64,000 nucleotides of DNA from Oscillospiraceae bacterium (GTDB lineage Bacteria; Bacillota; Clostridia; Oscillospirales; Ruminococcaceae), in the NCBI GenBank assembly GCA_021199335.1, contig JAJQIG010000046.1, forward strand, positions 195,428 to 259,427, read 5' to 3'. Positions within the stretch are counted from its first letter, which is position 1. The number at the start of each line of letters is the position of its first letter. Made by a program: the position numbers and the translations under genes. Shown one piece after another: positions 1 to 8,608 of the stretch. Below the pieces are notes generated by a model. That model saw only the letters and a list, made by a program, of their open reading frames with translations, was not told the origin of the DNA and ran no database searches.

Positions 1-2
1 GA

Positions 3-542
3 GCGGTCTACATGAATGCAGGCGCTTACGGCGGAGAGATAAAGGACGTTATAACATCGGTTGCAGCCATGGATAAGGACGGAAGCGTTAGGTATTATGA
101 CAGCTCGGAACTGGATATGTCTTACAGAAAAAGCCGTTTCACTCAGAGCGACGAGGTTGTGCTTACGGCTGAATTTACCCTTGTGAAAAAGGATAAAACC
201 GAGATAAGAAAAAAAATGGATGAGCTTATGGAAAAGCGCCGCACGAAACAACCGCTTGATTTTCCAAGCGCAGGAAGCACGTTTAAACGCCCTGAGGGCA
301 GCTATGCATCCTTGCTTATAGAGCAGAGCGGGCTTAAGGGTTTTTCTGTCGGTGGGGCGGAGGTAAGTACAAAGCACAGCGGATTTGTTATAAATAAGGG
401 AAATGCATCGTTTGATGACCTGATGAAACTTATTTCGGAGGTTAAAGCAATCGTTAAGGAAAAAACAGGCTATCTGCTCGAATGCGAGCCTGAAATTATT
501 TCGGACAGGGAGGAGTACGTAAGATGCATTTTCTCATTGTAA
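3..542 (+). CDS. murB: UDP-N-acetylmuramate dehydrogenase (MurB), C-terminal part
   Basis: The gene is open at the left window edge. The reading frame already runs from base 3 and continues upstream, so the first internal Met (base 12) is not the start. MurB reduces UDP-GlcNAc-enolpyruvate to UDP-MurNAc with NADPH and FAD in cytoplasmic peptidoglycan precursor synthesis. Visible family features are the FAD-domain segment VYMNAGAYGGE at the edge, the substrate-domain segment GSTFKRPEG, and the C-terminal SGLKGFSVGGAEVSTKHSGF followed by a late Glu in LLECEPE, the position of the family's catalytic acid. The last 19 bases overlap the start of rapZ, so the two genes are probably co-transcribed and translationally coupled. 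Identity is secure; only the N-terminal half is missing. Confidence 0.93.
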   Translation, partial: AVYMNAGAYGGEIKDVITSVAAMDKDGSVRYYDSSELDMSYRKSRFTQSDEVVLTAEFTLVKKDKTEIRKKMDELMEKRRTKQPLDFPSAGSTFKRPEGSYASLLIEQSGLKGFSVGGAEVSTKHSGFVINKGNASFDDLMKLISEVKAIVKEKTGYLLECEPEIISDREEYVRCIFSL

Positions 543-1387
543 CAGGCCTTTCGGGTTCGGGAAAGTCGGGCGCAATCAATGTCCTTGAGGATATAGGCTA
601 CTATTGTATCGATAATATTCCTCCCCAGCTTATTCCGAAATTTGCCGAAATATGTCTTAAATCTGAAAAAATCATCCATAATGTTGCTATCGTTACCGAT
701 ATAAGGGGCGGCGAGCTTTTCCTTGAACTCGATAAGGGGCTCGGATATTTCAAGGATAACGCAATTGAATATAAAATTCTTTTCCTTGATTCCACAGATG
801 AGGTTCTTATTAAACGATATAAGGAAACACGCCGCCGCCATCCCCTTGATGAGGTGAGTCACGGAAGCATACAGCGTGCAATTGCAATGGAGCGTGAAAT
901 GCTTATGTCCGTTCGTGAAAAGGCGGATTATTACATAGATACCTCCGAGCTTTCAATGGCGCAGCTTAAAGAAACGGTTTATGGTCTTTTCCTCGATAAT
1001 CCCGCCGATTCAATGGTTGTAAAGGTAATGTCCTTTGGCTTTAAATTCGGCTGCTCAAGGGAGGCTGACCTCGTTTTTGATGTAAGATGTCTGCCGAATC
1101 CGTTTTATATCCCTGAGCTTAAGGAGCATACGGGACTTGAAAGTTGCGTGAGTGACTATGTTATGCAATTCAAACAGTCAAAGGAACTGTTGAAAAAGTT
1201 GGAGGATCTTATAGATTTTCTTGTTCCGCTCTATCATCATGAGGGAAAAAGCCAGCTCGTTATAGCATTTGGCTGCACGGGTGGAAAACACCGTTCAGTA
1301 ACCTTTGCCGAAAGCATATATAAGCATCTTGAAGAAAACGGCGTTAAATGCAGGATAAGCCATAGGGATATAAGCAAGAAAAAGTGA
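524..1387 (+). CDS. rapZ: RNase adapter / nucleotide-binding protein RapZ (YvcJ family)
   Basis: A protein of 287 residues, the usual RapZ/YvcJ length. The N-terminus begins MHFLIVTGLSGSGKS, a Walker A P-loop at residues 8-15. The C-terminal domain carries the family signature GCTGGKHRSVTFAE near residue 245. RapZ proteins bind nucleotides; in E. coli RapZ guides RNase E to the small RNA GlmZ, while in Firmicutes the YvcJ protein has a less defined role linked to cell-wall metabolism. A strong Shine-Dalgarno (AGGGAGGAG, 507-515) lies inside murB and fixes the start at 524. It sits in the conserved murB-rapZ-whiA order, 13 bases before whiA, which suggests one operon. Confidence 0.95.
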   Translation: MHFLIVTGLSGSGKSGAINVLEDIGYYCIDNIPPQLIPKFAEICLKSEKIIHNVAIVTDIRGGELFLELDKGLGYFKDNAIEYKILFLDSTDEVLIKRYKETRRRHPLDEVSHGSIQRAIAMEREMLMSVREKADYYIDTSELSMAQLKETVYGLFLDNPADSMVVKVMSFGFKFGCSREADLVFDVRCLPNPFYIPELKEHTGLESCVSDYVMQFKQSKELLKKLEDLIDFLVPLYHHEGKSQLVIAFGCTGGKHRSVTFAESIYKHLEENGVKCRISHRDISKKK

Positions 1388-1400
1388 AAGGCAGATAGTT

Positions 1401-2339
1401 ATGTCATTTTCCTATTCAGTTAAAAGAGAAATATGTGGGCTTATGACCGACCGTGATAGGAAGTATGCCTGCTTTTACGGTATGCTGCTTTTCTGCAAAA
1501 ATTTTGATGCTGAAAGTATCGTTTTCCAAACAGAAAACGATATGGTGTGCAGCCTTTTTTGTAGCCTTGCGGACGATGTCCTCGGCAGTGGCGGAGTTGT
1601 TACCGTTTCAAAGACCGAGAAGAAGAACAATACTGTCCTTTATATCCTCAGCATAGGAGAGCAAAAAAATCGCGATGAAATAATTTTTCGTTTCCATATA
1701 TCAAGTCGAAGCCTTATCCACCGCATACAAAGGGAAAATATAAACAATAACGATATCTTTGCATTTGTCGGCGGAGCGTTTCTATCCTGCGGAAGCATTG
1801 CCGAGCCGATTAAGGAATACCATCTCGAATTTACTGTTCCTTATTTTAACCTTATGAATGATCTGCTTGAGCTTTTGAGGGAGTTCGGATTTAATGTCAA
1901 ATCCACCGAACGCAAGGGAAATTACGTCATCTATATGAAGGGCAGCGAGGATATTGAGGATCTTATAACCTTTATGGGTGCAACAATGTCATCGATTGAG
2001 CTAATGAACGTAAAAATTCTTAAGGATGTCCGTAATAAGGCGAACCGTATAGCAAACTGTGATGCGGCAAATATTGACCGTACCCTTAAAGCATCGGATA
2101 AGCAAATTGCCGATATAGAATATATTATGGAAAAGGTTGGTTTGGAAAATCTCCCCGCAGACCTTGTAAATATAGCTGAGGTAAGAATGGAATACCCTGA
2201 AATGTCACTTAGAGAACTTGGGGAAGCGCTTGATAAACCCATAGGTCGTTCAGGCGCAAACCATAGGCTTAAGCGAATCTCCGAATTTGCGGATAAGCTG
2301 CGTGAGGAATATGGCGATACGAATGAAAACAATAATTAA
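1401..2339 (+). CDS. whiA: DNA-binding protein WhiA
   Basis: A 312-residue WhiA homologue with an N-terminal LAGLIDADG-like fold (starting MSFSYSVKREICGL) and a C-terminal helix-turn-helix (about residues 225-305; EMSLRELGEALDKPIGRSGA then NHRLKRI). WhiA is a conserved Gram-positive DNA-binding protein. In actinomycetes it activates sporulation genes, and in Firmicutes it affects cell division and chromosome segregation. It directly follows rapZ with a 13-base gap, the standard arrangement. A G-rich/C-rich hairpin (2340-2368) follows the stop codon. Confidence 0.95.
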   Translation: MSFSYSVKREICGLMTDRDRKYACFYGMLLFCKNFDAESIVFQTENDMVCSLFCSLADDVLGSGGVVTVSKTEKKNNTVLYILSIGEQKNRDEIIFRFHISSRSLIHRIQRENINNNDIFAFVGGAFLSCGSIAEPIKEYHLEFTVPYFNLMNDLLELLREFGFNVKSTERKGNYVIYMKGSEDIEDLITFMGATMSSIELMNVKILKDVRNKANRIANCDAANIDRTLKASDKQIADIEYIMEKVGLENLPADLVNIAEVRMEYPEMSLRELGEALDKPIGRSGANHRLKRISEFADKLREEYGDTNENNN

Positions 2340-2368
2340 GGGGGAGAAGCTTTTTTGCGTTCCCCCCC
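2338..2368 (+). terminator. Possible weak terminator after whiA
   Basis: A GGGGGA arm at 2340-2345 can pair with TCCCCC at 2361-2366, just after the whiA stop. The following bases (ctgaatttta) are only moderately U-rich, so termination may be partial and dnaE may receive read-through. Confidence 0.4.
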
Positions 2369-2400
2369 TGAATTTTATTATTTAAATACTTGGTGTGCTT

Positions 2401-5400
2401 ATGGAAAATTTTGTTCATCTTCATCTTCATAGTGAATATAGTCTGCTTGATGGAGCTTGTCGCATTAAAGAGCTCATACAAAGAGTAAAGGAGCTTGGGC
2501 AAACCGCCGTTGCTGTCACCGATCATGGCAATCTCTATGCGGCTATTGAATTTTATAATGAAGCAAAGGCTGTCGGAATAAAACCTATTATCGGATGTGA
2601 GGTTTATGTTGCCCCAAGGACACGTTTTGATAAATCCACAGGCATAGATAACCACCCTTACCACCTTGTCCTTCTGTGCGAAAATAATGAGGGCTATAAA
2701 AACCTAATAAAACTTGTTTCTCTTGGCTTTACCGAAGGGTTTTACAGCAAACCGAGGGTCGATTTGGCCGCTCTGAAGCAGTATAGCGGCGGACTTATTG
2801 CTCTTTCGGGATGTGTTGCGGGAGAAATTCCTCGTCTCCTCGCAAACGGGGAGTATGATGCGGCAAAAAGCAAGGCTTTGGAATATAATGGTATTTTTGG
2901 AAACGGAAATTATTTCATAGAAATCCAAAATCATGGAATAAAGGAAGAAATGTCGGTCCTGCCGCTCTTGTATAAGCTCTCCGCCGAAACAGGAATCCCA
3001 TTGTGCGCCACAAATGATGCGCATTACATCCTTAAGTCGGATGCAAAGGTGCAAAAGGTTCTTATTGCAATCCAAACGGGTACACCGCTCAGTAAACCCA
3101 GCCCCCTAAATTTTCCCACAAATGAGTTCTACGTTAAAACAGGTGAGGAGATGAAACAGCTTTTTATGGGTCACCCCGATGCTGTGGCCAATACAGCCAA
3201 AATTGCCGAGCGATGCAACGTTGAGTTTGAATTCGGCAAAATAAAGCTTCCAAGATATGAAATCAAGGGGGTAACGGACAATTCCGCCTACCTCAGGAAA
3301 ATGTGTGAGGATGGTCTGAAGGTGCGATACGGCGAAAATCCGCCGCAGGAGTATAAAGACCGACTTGAATATGAGCTTGATGTTATTATAAAAATGGGTT
3401 ATACCGATTATTACCTGATTGTCTGGGATTTTGTTAACTATGCCAAAACTCATGATGTACCTGTAGGTCCGGGACGAGGCTCCGGCGCGGGCAGTATCGC
3501 CGCATATTGTATAGGTATAACAAATATTGACCCTATGAAATATAACCTCCTTTTTGAGCGTTTCCTTAATCCCGAACGAGTCTCGATGCCTGATTTTGAT
3601 ATAGATTTTTGCTATGAGAAACGCCAACAGGTTATAGATTACGTTGTGGAAAAATACGGAACGGAGCGCGTTGCGCAAATTATAACCTTTGGAACAATGG
3701 CGGCTAAGGCAGCTGTTCGTGATGTGGGTAGAGTAATGGAGCTGCCTTACGGCACCACCGATGCTGTTTCAAAGCTCATTCCGTCCGAACTTCATACAAC
3801 ACTTGATAAAGCGCTGGAGAACAGTCCTGAACTGAAAAAGCTTTATATGACTGATCCCACCGTCCATGAGCTTATTGATACAGCGAAGAAAATTGAGGGT
3901 ATGCCAAGGCACGCATCAACCCACGCCGCAGGAGTGGTTATCTCCGATGCGCCTATTAGCGATTATGTACCAGTCCAGAAGAATGATGAATCAATCGTTA
4001 CCCAGTATCCAATGAATATTTTGGAAAGTCTTGGTTTGCTAAAAATGGACTTTCTCGGACTGCGAACCCTTACCGTAATAAGCGATACAGTTAAATCCGT
4101 ATGGAAAAAGCATTCCGATTTTGATATTGAGAAAATACCCCTTAATGACAAAAATGTGTATGAAATGCTTTCGGCGGGTGAATCGGATGCTGTTTTCCAG
4201 TTCGAAAGTGCGGGTATGCGTCAGGTTCTCTCAAAGCTTAAACCCGAGTCTATTGAGGATTTAATAGCAGTTCTGTCACTTTACCGCCCCGGACCTATGG
4301 ACAGTATCCCTAAATATATCGAAAATCGTCATAATCCCGAGCTTGTCACTTATAAGCATCCACTGCTGGAGGATATTCTTAATGTAACCTATGGCTGTAT
4401 AGTCTATCAGGAGCAGGTTATGCAGATATGCCGAAAGCTCGCAGGATACTCTTATGGTAGGGCTGATCTTGTTCGCCGTGCAATGGCAAAGAAAAAAGCC
4501 GATGTTATGGAAGAGGAACGGAGCGTATTTGTTGAAGGGGCAAAGAAAAACGGAGTTTCCGAAGATGTTGCAAATGATATTTTCGATGAAATGTTAGGCT
4601 TTGCCTCATATGCTTTTAATAAATCTCACGCTGCTGCTTATGCCCATGTCGCATATCAAACCGCATATCTGAAATGCTATTATTATAAGGAGTATATGGC
4701 TGCGCTTATGACAAGCGTCCTGGATTGGCATGGAAAGCTTTCCGATTATATAACAGACTGTGAGAAACACGGAGTTAAAATTTTGTGTCCGGATATAAAT
4801 AAAAGCGGTGCAGGCTTTGAAGCAGATGGGGAGGGAATAAGGTACGCACTCCTTGCGGTGAAAAATCTTGGGAGAACTGCAATTGACAATATTATAGCGG
4901 AGCGTGTAAAGAGTGGCAGCTTTATATCGCTGGAATCCTTCTGCCGCCGTATGAACGGAAAGGATATTAATCGAAAGGCCGTGGAAAGCCTTATAAAATG
5001 TGGGGCATTTGATGACTTTAGCCTTAACAGACGTGAAATGATTGAAAATTATGATATCATTTTTGCGGGACTACAAACCTCACTAAGAAAAAATATTGAG
5101 GGTCAGATAAATTTCTTTGAAATTGGCTCGTTGGAGGAATCTGACCATAACATTCCCATAAAAAGTCGTTCCGAATATACCTTACCGACTCTTCTTGAAT
5201 TTGAAAAGGAAGTAACGGGAATGTATATTTCGGGTCATCCCCTCCAACAGTTCGAGAATATATCCGCCGCCGCAGAGCATACCGAGCTGAGAACCCTTTC
5301 AAACCTTGAGGACGGCAATATCGTAAAGCTTATCTGCATTATTCGTAATGTAAAGATTCATAAAACCAAGTCGGGCTCAGTTATGGCTTTTACCACCGCA

Positions 5401-5805
5401 GAGGACGAAACAGGGGAATGCGAGATGATTTTTTTCCCCGAAATCTATGTCATGAATGTGAATAATATCCGCCAAGGCAGCTATATTTTTGTAAGCGGAA
5501 AGGTTTCCTTTAATGATGAAACTCCGAAAATTATTGCCGAAACAGCTATGTCGGCAAATGATTACGTGAAAAGCGTTGCATCAATGAGGCTGTATGTCAA
5601 ATGCGCAAGCAAGGAAAAGGATAAAATCAACAGTATGCTTGTGCTCTGTGCAAATAACAAGGGAAAAGGAAGTGTTAATTTCTTCTTTGAGGATATAAAA
5701 AGATATGTAAAGCCAAAAAACATTACAGGTGTGAATATTACCGAAAAATTTCTTCAAGAGCTGAGTGAAATTGTTGGTAAGGGCAATATTGTACTGATGA
5801 AGTAA
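2401..5805 (+). CDS. dnaE: DNA polymerase III subunit alpha (DnaE)
   Basis: About 1134 residues, the replicative/lesion-tolerant C-family polymerase subunit. The N-terminal PHP domain starts ENFVHLHLHSEYSLLDG. The polymerase core contains GPGRGSGAGSIAAY and the catalytic acidic motif MPDFDIDF (about residue 400). The thumb/fingers segment YRPGPMDSIPKYI is present, and a helix-hairpin-helix and OB-fold region occupies the last 300 residues. The length and the absence of a 3'-5' exonuclease insertion make it DnaE rather than PolC. ATG 2401 is taken as the start; a GTG two codons earlier (2395) is possible, and neither has an obvious Shine-Dalgarno sequence. The stop lies 7 bases before the -35 box of the next transcription unit. 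Confidence 0.96.
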   Translation: MENFVHLHLHSEYSLLDGACRIKELIQRVKELGQTAVAVTDHGNLYAAIEFYNEAKAVGIKPIIGCEVYVAPRTRFDKSTGIDNHPYHLVLLCENNEGYKNLIKLVSLGFTEGFYSKPRVDLAALKQYSGGLIALSGCVAGEIPRLLANGEYDAAKSKALEYNGIFGNGNYFIEIQNHGIKEEMSVLPLLYKLSAETGIPLCATNDAHYILKSDAKVQKVLIAIQTGTPLSKPSPLNFPTNEFYVKTGEEMKQLFMGHPDAVANTAKIAERCNVEFEFGKIKLPRYEIKGVTDNSAYLRKMCEDGLKVRYGENPPQEYKDRLEYELDVIIKMGYTDYYLIVWDFVNYAKTHDVPVGPGRGSGAGSIAAYCIGITNIDPMKYNLLFERFLNPERVSMPDFDIDFCYEKRQQVIDYVVEKYGTERVAQIITFGTMAAKAAVRDVGRVMELPYGTTDAVSKLIPSELHTTLDKALENSPELKKLYMTDPTVHELIDTAKKIEGMPRHASTHAAGVVISDAPISDYVPVQKNDESIVTQYPMNILESLGLLKMDFLGLRTLTVISDTVKSVWKKHSDFDIEKIPLNDKNVYEMLSAGESDAVFQFESAGMRQVLSKLKPESIEDLIAVLSLYRPGPMDSIPKYIENRHNPELVTYKHPLLEDILNVTYGCIVYQEQVMQICRKLAGYSYGRADLVRRAMAKKKADVMEEERSVFVEGAKKNGVSEDVANDIFDEMLGFASYAFNKSHAAAYAHVAYQTAYLKCYYYKEYMAALMTSVLDWHGKLSDYITDCEKHGVKILCPDINKSGAGFEADGEGIRYALLAVKNLGRTAIDNIIAERVKSGSFISLESFCRRMNGKDINRKAVESLIKCGAFDDFSLNRREMIENYDIIFAGLQTSLRKNIEGQINFFEIGSLEESDHNIPIKSRSEYTLPTLLEFEKEVTGMYISGHPLQQFENISAAAEHTELRTLSNLEDGNIVKLICIIRNVKIHKTKSGSVMAFTTAEDETGECEMIFFPEIYVMNVNNIRQGSYIFVSGKVSFNDETPKIIAETAMSANDYVKSVASMRLYVKCASKEKDKINSMLVLCANNKGKGSVNFFFEDIKRYVKPKNITGVNITEKFLQELSEIVGKGNIVLMK

Positions 5806-5812
5806 ATCGACC

Positions 5813-5841
5813 TTGACAAAGTTGCAATATTGTAGTAAAAT
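5813..5841 (+). promoter_or_regulatory. Sigma-A promoter for the folT riboswitch transcript
   Basis: TTGACA at 5813-5818 and TAAAAT at 5836-5841 are separated by exactly 17 bases. They start immediately after the dnaE stop and precede the riboswitch by about 50 bases. Confidence 0.8.
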
Positions 5842-5889
5842 GTAATCTGTCGGAAGTTGAATATTTCGGCATAGATCAGAATACAGGCA

Positions 5890-5997
5890 TTTACAGAGTA
5901 GGAAACTGAGCGTGAAAGTGTCCGATGGACGGGGAGTTGCCATCGGAACGAAAAACGTGACCTGCGTTTGCGGTTCAGTTTTCGCATCCCGCTGAAA
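5890..5997 (+). promoter_or_regulatory. Tetrahydrofolate (THF) riboswitch, folT leader
   Basis: The segment has the architecture and conserved stretches of the class I THF riboswitch. GAGTAG precedes a helix GAAACTGA (5902-5909 region) that pairs with TTCAGTTTTC (5974-5983). A second helix, GTCCGATGG / CCATCGGAAC, lies around 5918-5948, followed by the unpaired ACGAAAAACGTGACC and the terminal CGCATCCCGCTG. It lies between a sigma-A promoter and a folate-type ECF transporter gene, the classic location. No terminator follows, so control is probably at translation. A CCTCC stretch at 6020-6024 can pair with GGAG at 6007-6010 or with the AAGGAGG Shine-Dalgarno at 6049-6055. Confidence 0.85.
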
Positions 5998-6062
5998 TGC
6001 ATAACAGGAGCTTTTCATTCCTCCCGATATGCAAAACAGCTTTCTCAAAAGGAGGTTATATA

Positions 6063-6626
6063 GTGAAAGGCTTTTTTTATTCGTTTCCCAATTCTGCCAA
6101 GGAGCTTAAGAGCGTAAAATGTCTTGCTACAACGGGCATATTGATTGCAATCTTTATAATCCTTGACTTTTTCTCAATTAAAATAGGTGCGTTTGCAAAG
6201 GTAAATTTTGCTTTTGTTTCTCTCGCTGTTGTCGGAATGCTTTATGGTCCTGTTCCCGCCGTTCTTGCGGCAATTGCAGGGGATATGCTCGGCTGTATAA
6301 TCGGTGGTCAGGCTCCATTGCCGCTGCTTACGGTTACCGCCGCACTTGAAGGATTGGTCTATGGTGTTTGCCTTTATAAACGGGGCGGAAAGCGGCTTGC
6401 GGTTATGGCGGTCGTTTCACGTCTTATTGATTCGTTTGTGGTAAATCTTTTGCTTAATACCCTTGTACTTATGTCGGCAGGTTTTATGTCAAGAACATGG
6501 GAGCAGTTCGGCATAAGAGTAGGCAAAATTTCAGCCGAAGCGGTTATATATTGTCCTCTGCTTGCGGCTTTTCTTCCTGTGGTTTTGCGTGTTTTCAAAA
6601 CCTGCACCGCAAGGCAAGCAAAGTAA
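6063..6626 (+). CDS. folT: Folate ECF transporter substrate-binding (S) component
   Basis: An integral membrane protein of 187 residues with about five or six hydrophobic segments, typical of ECF S components. An S-component-like stretch (VSLAVVGMLYGPVPAVLAA, followed by GDMLGCIIGG) lies in the middle third. Such proteins bind a vitamin and work with a shared EcfT-EcfA-EcfA' module, which is not encoded in this window. Specificity for folate is inferred from the upstream tetrahydrofolate riboswitch. The start is GTG 6063, placed 7 bases after a perfect AAGGAGG (6049-6055). An in-frame upstream ATG at 5997 falls inside the riboswitch and is rejected. A strong terminator follows. Confidence 0.85.
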   Translation: MKGFFYSFPNSAKELKSVKCLATTGILIAIFIILDFFSIKIGAFAKVNFAFVSLAVVGMLYGPVPAVLAAIAGDMLGCIIGGQAPLPLLTVTAALEGLVYGVCLYKRGGKRLAVMAVVSRLIDSFVVNLLLNTLVLMSAGFMSRTWEQFGIRVGKISAEAVIYCPLLAAFLPVVLRVFKTCTARQAK

Positions 6627-6702
6627 CCGCCGCATTATATTTTTTAGTTGAATAAATTTCGGTTCTGTATTCTGCGATTTATTTTAATCTTGACTTACTC
6701 CT

Positions 6703-6742
6703 ACAGAGTTCCCTCATTCTGATATGGGAACTCTGTTTTTAT
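6703..6742 (+). terminator. Intrinsic terminator after folT
   Basis: Perfect 11-bp stem (6703-6713 with 6726-6736), 12-base loop, followed by a T-rich tail. Confidence 0.85.
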
Positions 6743-6757
6743 CCATAGCTTTGTTTT

Positions 6758-6792
6758 AAAAAAGGCTGCAACCTCAATTTGAGATTGCAGCC
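6758..6792 (-). terminator. Intrinsic terminator (minus strand), distal to the solute-binding protein gene
   Basis: The stem GGCTGCAACCTC (6764-6775) pairs with GAGATTGCAGCC (6781-6792) with one mismatch. On the minus strand it is followed by six T residues. It backs up the nearer terminator at 6840-6872. Confidence 0.75.
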
Positions 6793-6839
6793 GTTCTTTT
6801 GAAGTTTTGAAGTTTTTTATAGGTGGAGGAGTAACAATC

Positions 6840-6872
6840 AAAAACAGAGGGCGAAATCTGTCTTTCGCCCTC
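6840..6872 (-). terminator. Intrinsic terminator (minus strand) after the solute-binding protein gene
   Basis: Perfect 10-bp stem (6847-6856 with 6863-6872) and a TGTTTTT tail on the minus strand, 11 bases beyond the stop of the lipoprotein gene. Confidence 0.85.
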
Positions 6873-6883
6873 CGTAGTGATTA

Positions 6884-8341
6884 TTATTCTTCAGCAGCTT
6901 TTTCCTGAAGCTGTGTATTTACTTCATCAACGAGCATGATAAGAGTATCTCCGATTGATTCTCTGTTCGTAGCCCAGTCAACGCCGTGGAACGCAGCCCT
7001 CAAGCCGATTTCAGCGCCGCCGTCCGTTGTAAGGGATGCAATATCGGTGGAGCAGCCGGCTGCAAGGTCATATACAGGATACTGTCTTGCAAGATCATCA
7101 ATTTCCTTCTTGCGCTGGAGGAATTCTTCCGACCACTCATTATCGTCCATAGCCTTTCTGTCGGAAATAGCAACAGCGCTTTCATCTGTGTTGGCAACAA
7201 GTACGCATTCAACAAAACGTGCTGCACCTTCAGGGTTAGCTGAACCCTTGCAGAGAACAAATCCGTCAAGAGTAGCCGACTGGTAAGGATCCGAACCCTC
7301 GGGGGAAGGAACAGGCGCAATTCCGAGGTTTTCAGGGTCAATCTTTGTTTCCCATGTTTCAGGGTCACCCTGGACACCCCATGTACCAATGAGGTAGAAA
7401 AGCTGATTGCCTTCGCCCATCATCTGTGGCTGAATAGACCAACCAAACTGTTCCAAAGGAAGAACAAGACCGTTGTTGTAAAGATCGAGCTGATAGTTCA
7501 TAGCCTTTTCAACTGTAGCATCATTTACGTTGCAGACAAGGTTTCCGTCATCATCTGTACTTACAAAAGGAACACCTGCAGAGAGGAAGAGAGCCTTTTC
7601 GTTGTACCATCCGTCAAGACCGTACTGACCTGCATCCTCATCAACAAAATCAAGAAGCATGCTCTTGAATGTATCCCAGTTCCATTCGCCTGCTTCGTAA
7701 AGCTCCCAAGGATCATCAAGACCGTTTGCTTCGATTGTAGCCTTGTTATAAAGAACAACCTGCTCAGCTGTAACAGCAGTAACGAATTGATAATGCTTGC
7801 CGCCAAAGCTCATAAGCTCCATAGCAGCGGCAGTGTTTTGCCAAATTGCGGAGTTAAGGTCGATATAGTCATCAACAGGCTGGAACATTCCGCTTACAAT
7901 TCCCTTGGGAAGGTTATTTACATCCTGTCCGGGGAAAAGGTCGATACCCGTTCCGCCGAGCACATTTGTGGAAAGGTCGTTGTAGCGGTTCTCATAGGTT
8001 GTGGGATAATATGTGATTGTTCCGCCGTATTTCTGCTCAAACATTTCAAGCTCAACCTTTTTGGATTCGCCTGTTGTTGAGGGGTTGATGTCATAATGAG
8101 CGAGCCACTTAACTTCTTTGTTTTCAAGCTCAACGTCGGCGAGCTGTGACATAGCGTCTGCAAGAAGCTCATCTTCGCCTTCCTTAAGACCCTCGGTGTT
8201 AACCTCAACAGTAACGCCGGTTGTTGTGGTGGCTGTGGTTTCCTCTGCGGTGGAATCATCGGAAGAGTTTCCGCAAGCTGCAAGACCCATTGTCATAGAA
8301 ATAGCAACAAGACCCGCAAAAACTTTTTTGCTGTTGTTCAT
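6884..8341 (-). CDS. Extracellular solute-binding lipoprotein (family 1, sugar ABC transporter)
   Basis: A protein of about 485 residues with a lipoprotein signal peptide: a basic N-terminus MNNSKKVF, a hydrophobic core, and lipobox LAAC with Cys at residue 23. A Ser/Thr/Asp/Glu-rich linker follows. The mature part resembles family 1 (carbohydrate) binding proteins, with a FEQKYGGTITYYPT strand-helix unit early and GEWNWDTFKSMLLDFVDE in the middle. It should deliver a sugar or oligosaccharide to an ABC permease, but no permease or ATPase gene is adjacent, so it is an orphan here. ATG 8341 is chosen because GGAGGT (8352-8357) sits 10 bases upstream; the Met six codons earlier overlaps that site. 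It has its own promoter and two terminators. The substrate cannot be told from sequence. Confidence 0.85.
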   Translation of the reverse strand: MNNSKKVFAGLVAISMTMGLAACGNSSDDSTAEETTATTTTGVTVEVNTEGLKEGEDELLADAMSQLADVELENKEVKWLAHYDINPSTTGESKKVELEMFEQKYGGTITYYPTTYENRYNDLSTNVLGGTGIDLFPGQDVNNLPKGIVSGMFQPVDDYIDLNSAIWQNTAAAMELMSFGGKHYQFVTAVTAEQVVLYNKATIEANGLDDPWELYEAGEWNWDTFKSMLLDFVDEDAGQYGLDGWYNEKALFLSAGVPFVSTDDDGNLVCNVNDATVEKAMNYQLDLYNNGLVLPLEQFGWSIQPQMMGEGNQLFYLIGTWGVQGDPETWETKIDPENLGIAPVPSPEGSDPYQSATLDGFVLCKGSANPEGAARFVECVLVANTDESAVAISDRKAMDDNEWSEEFLQRKKEIDDLARQYPVYDLAAGCSTDIASLTTDGGAEIGLRAAFHGVDWATNRESIGDTLIMLVDEVNTQLQEKAAEE

Positions 8342-8456
8342 AATAGCATATACCTCCATAAAAGCACAAAAATCACTGCATATTTTTTACAATCTATGCA
8401 GCACGAAAAATTTTGCTTTATCTTTTCAGACAAAATTATTGCCTAAACTCTAAAAT

Positions 8457-8485
8457 ATTATATCAAAGATTATTCTTTTTGTCAA
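8457..8485 (-). promoter_or_regulatory. Sigma-A promoter for the solute-binding protein gene
   Basis: On the minus strand, TTGACA (8480-8485) and TATAAT (8457-8462) are 17 bases apart, both perfect consensus. They lie about 115 bases upstream of ATG 8341. Confidence 0.85.
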
Positions 8486-8541
8486 TAACGCTAAAAACAT
8501 TCTATGTTTTTAACAAATTTAAAGATGATTATATATAGCAT

Positions 8542-8570
8542 TTGACAACATCATAACCATGTGGTATAAT
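8542..8570 (+). promoter_or_regulatory. Sigma-A promoter for the gene at 8609
   Basis: TTGACA (8542-8547), 17 bases, TATAAT (8565-8570), all consensus. It is divergent from the promoter at 8457-8485. Confidence 0.85.
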
Positions 8571-8608
8571 GTTAAGGAGATCAAAATATAACGGAGGTCT
8601 TTGCCGGT

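Noticed and set aside
5997..6062. Upstream Met as start of the folate transporter gene
   Set aside because: It lies at the end of the riboswitch and the added residues are hydrophilic and unrelated to the family; GTG 6063 has a perfect ribosome site.
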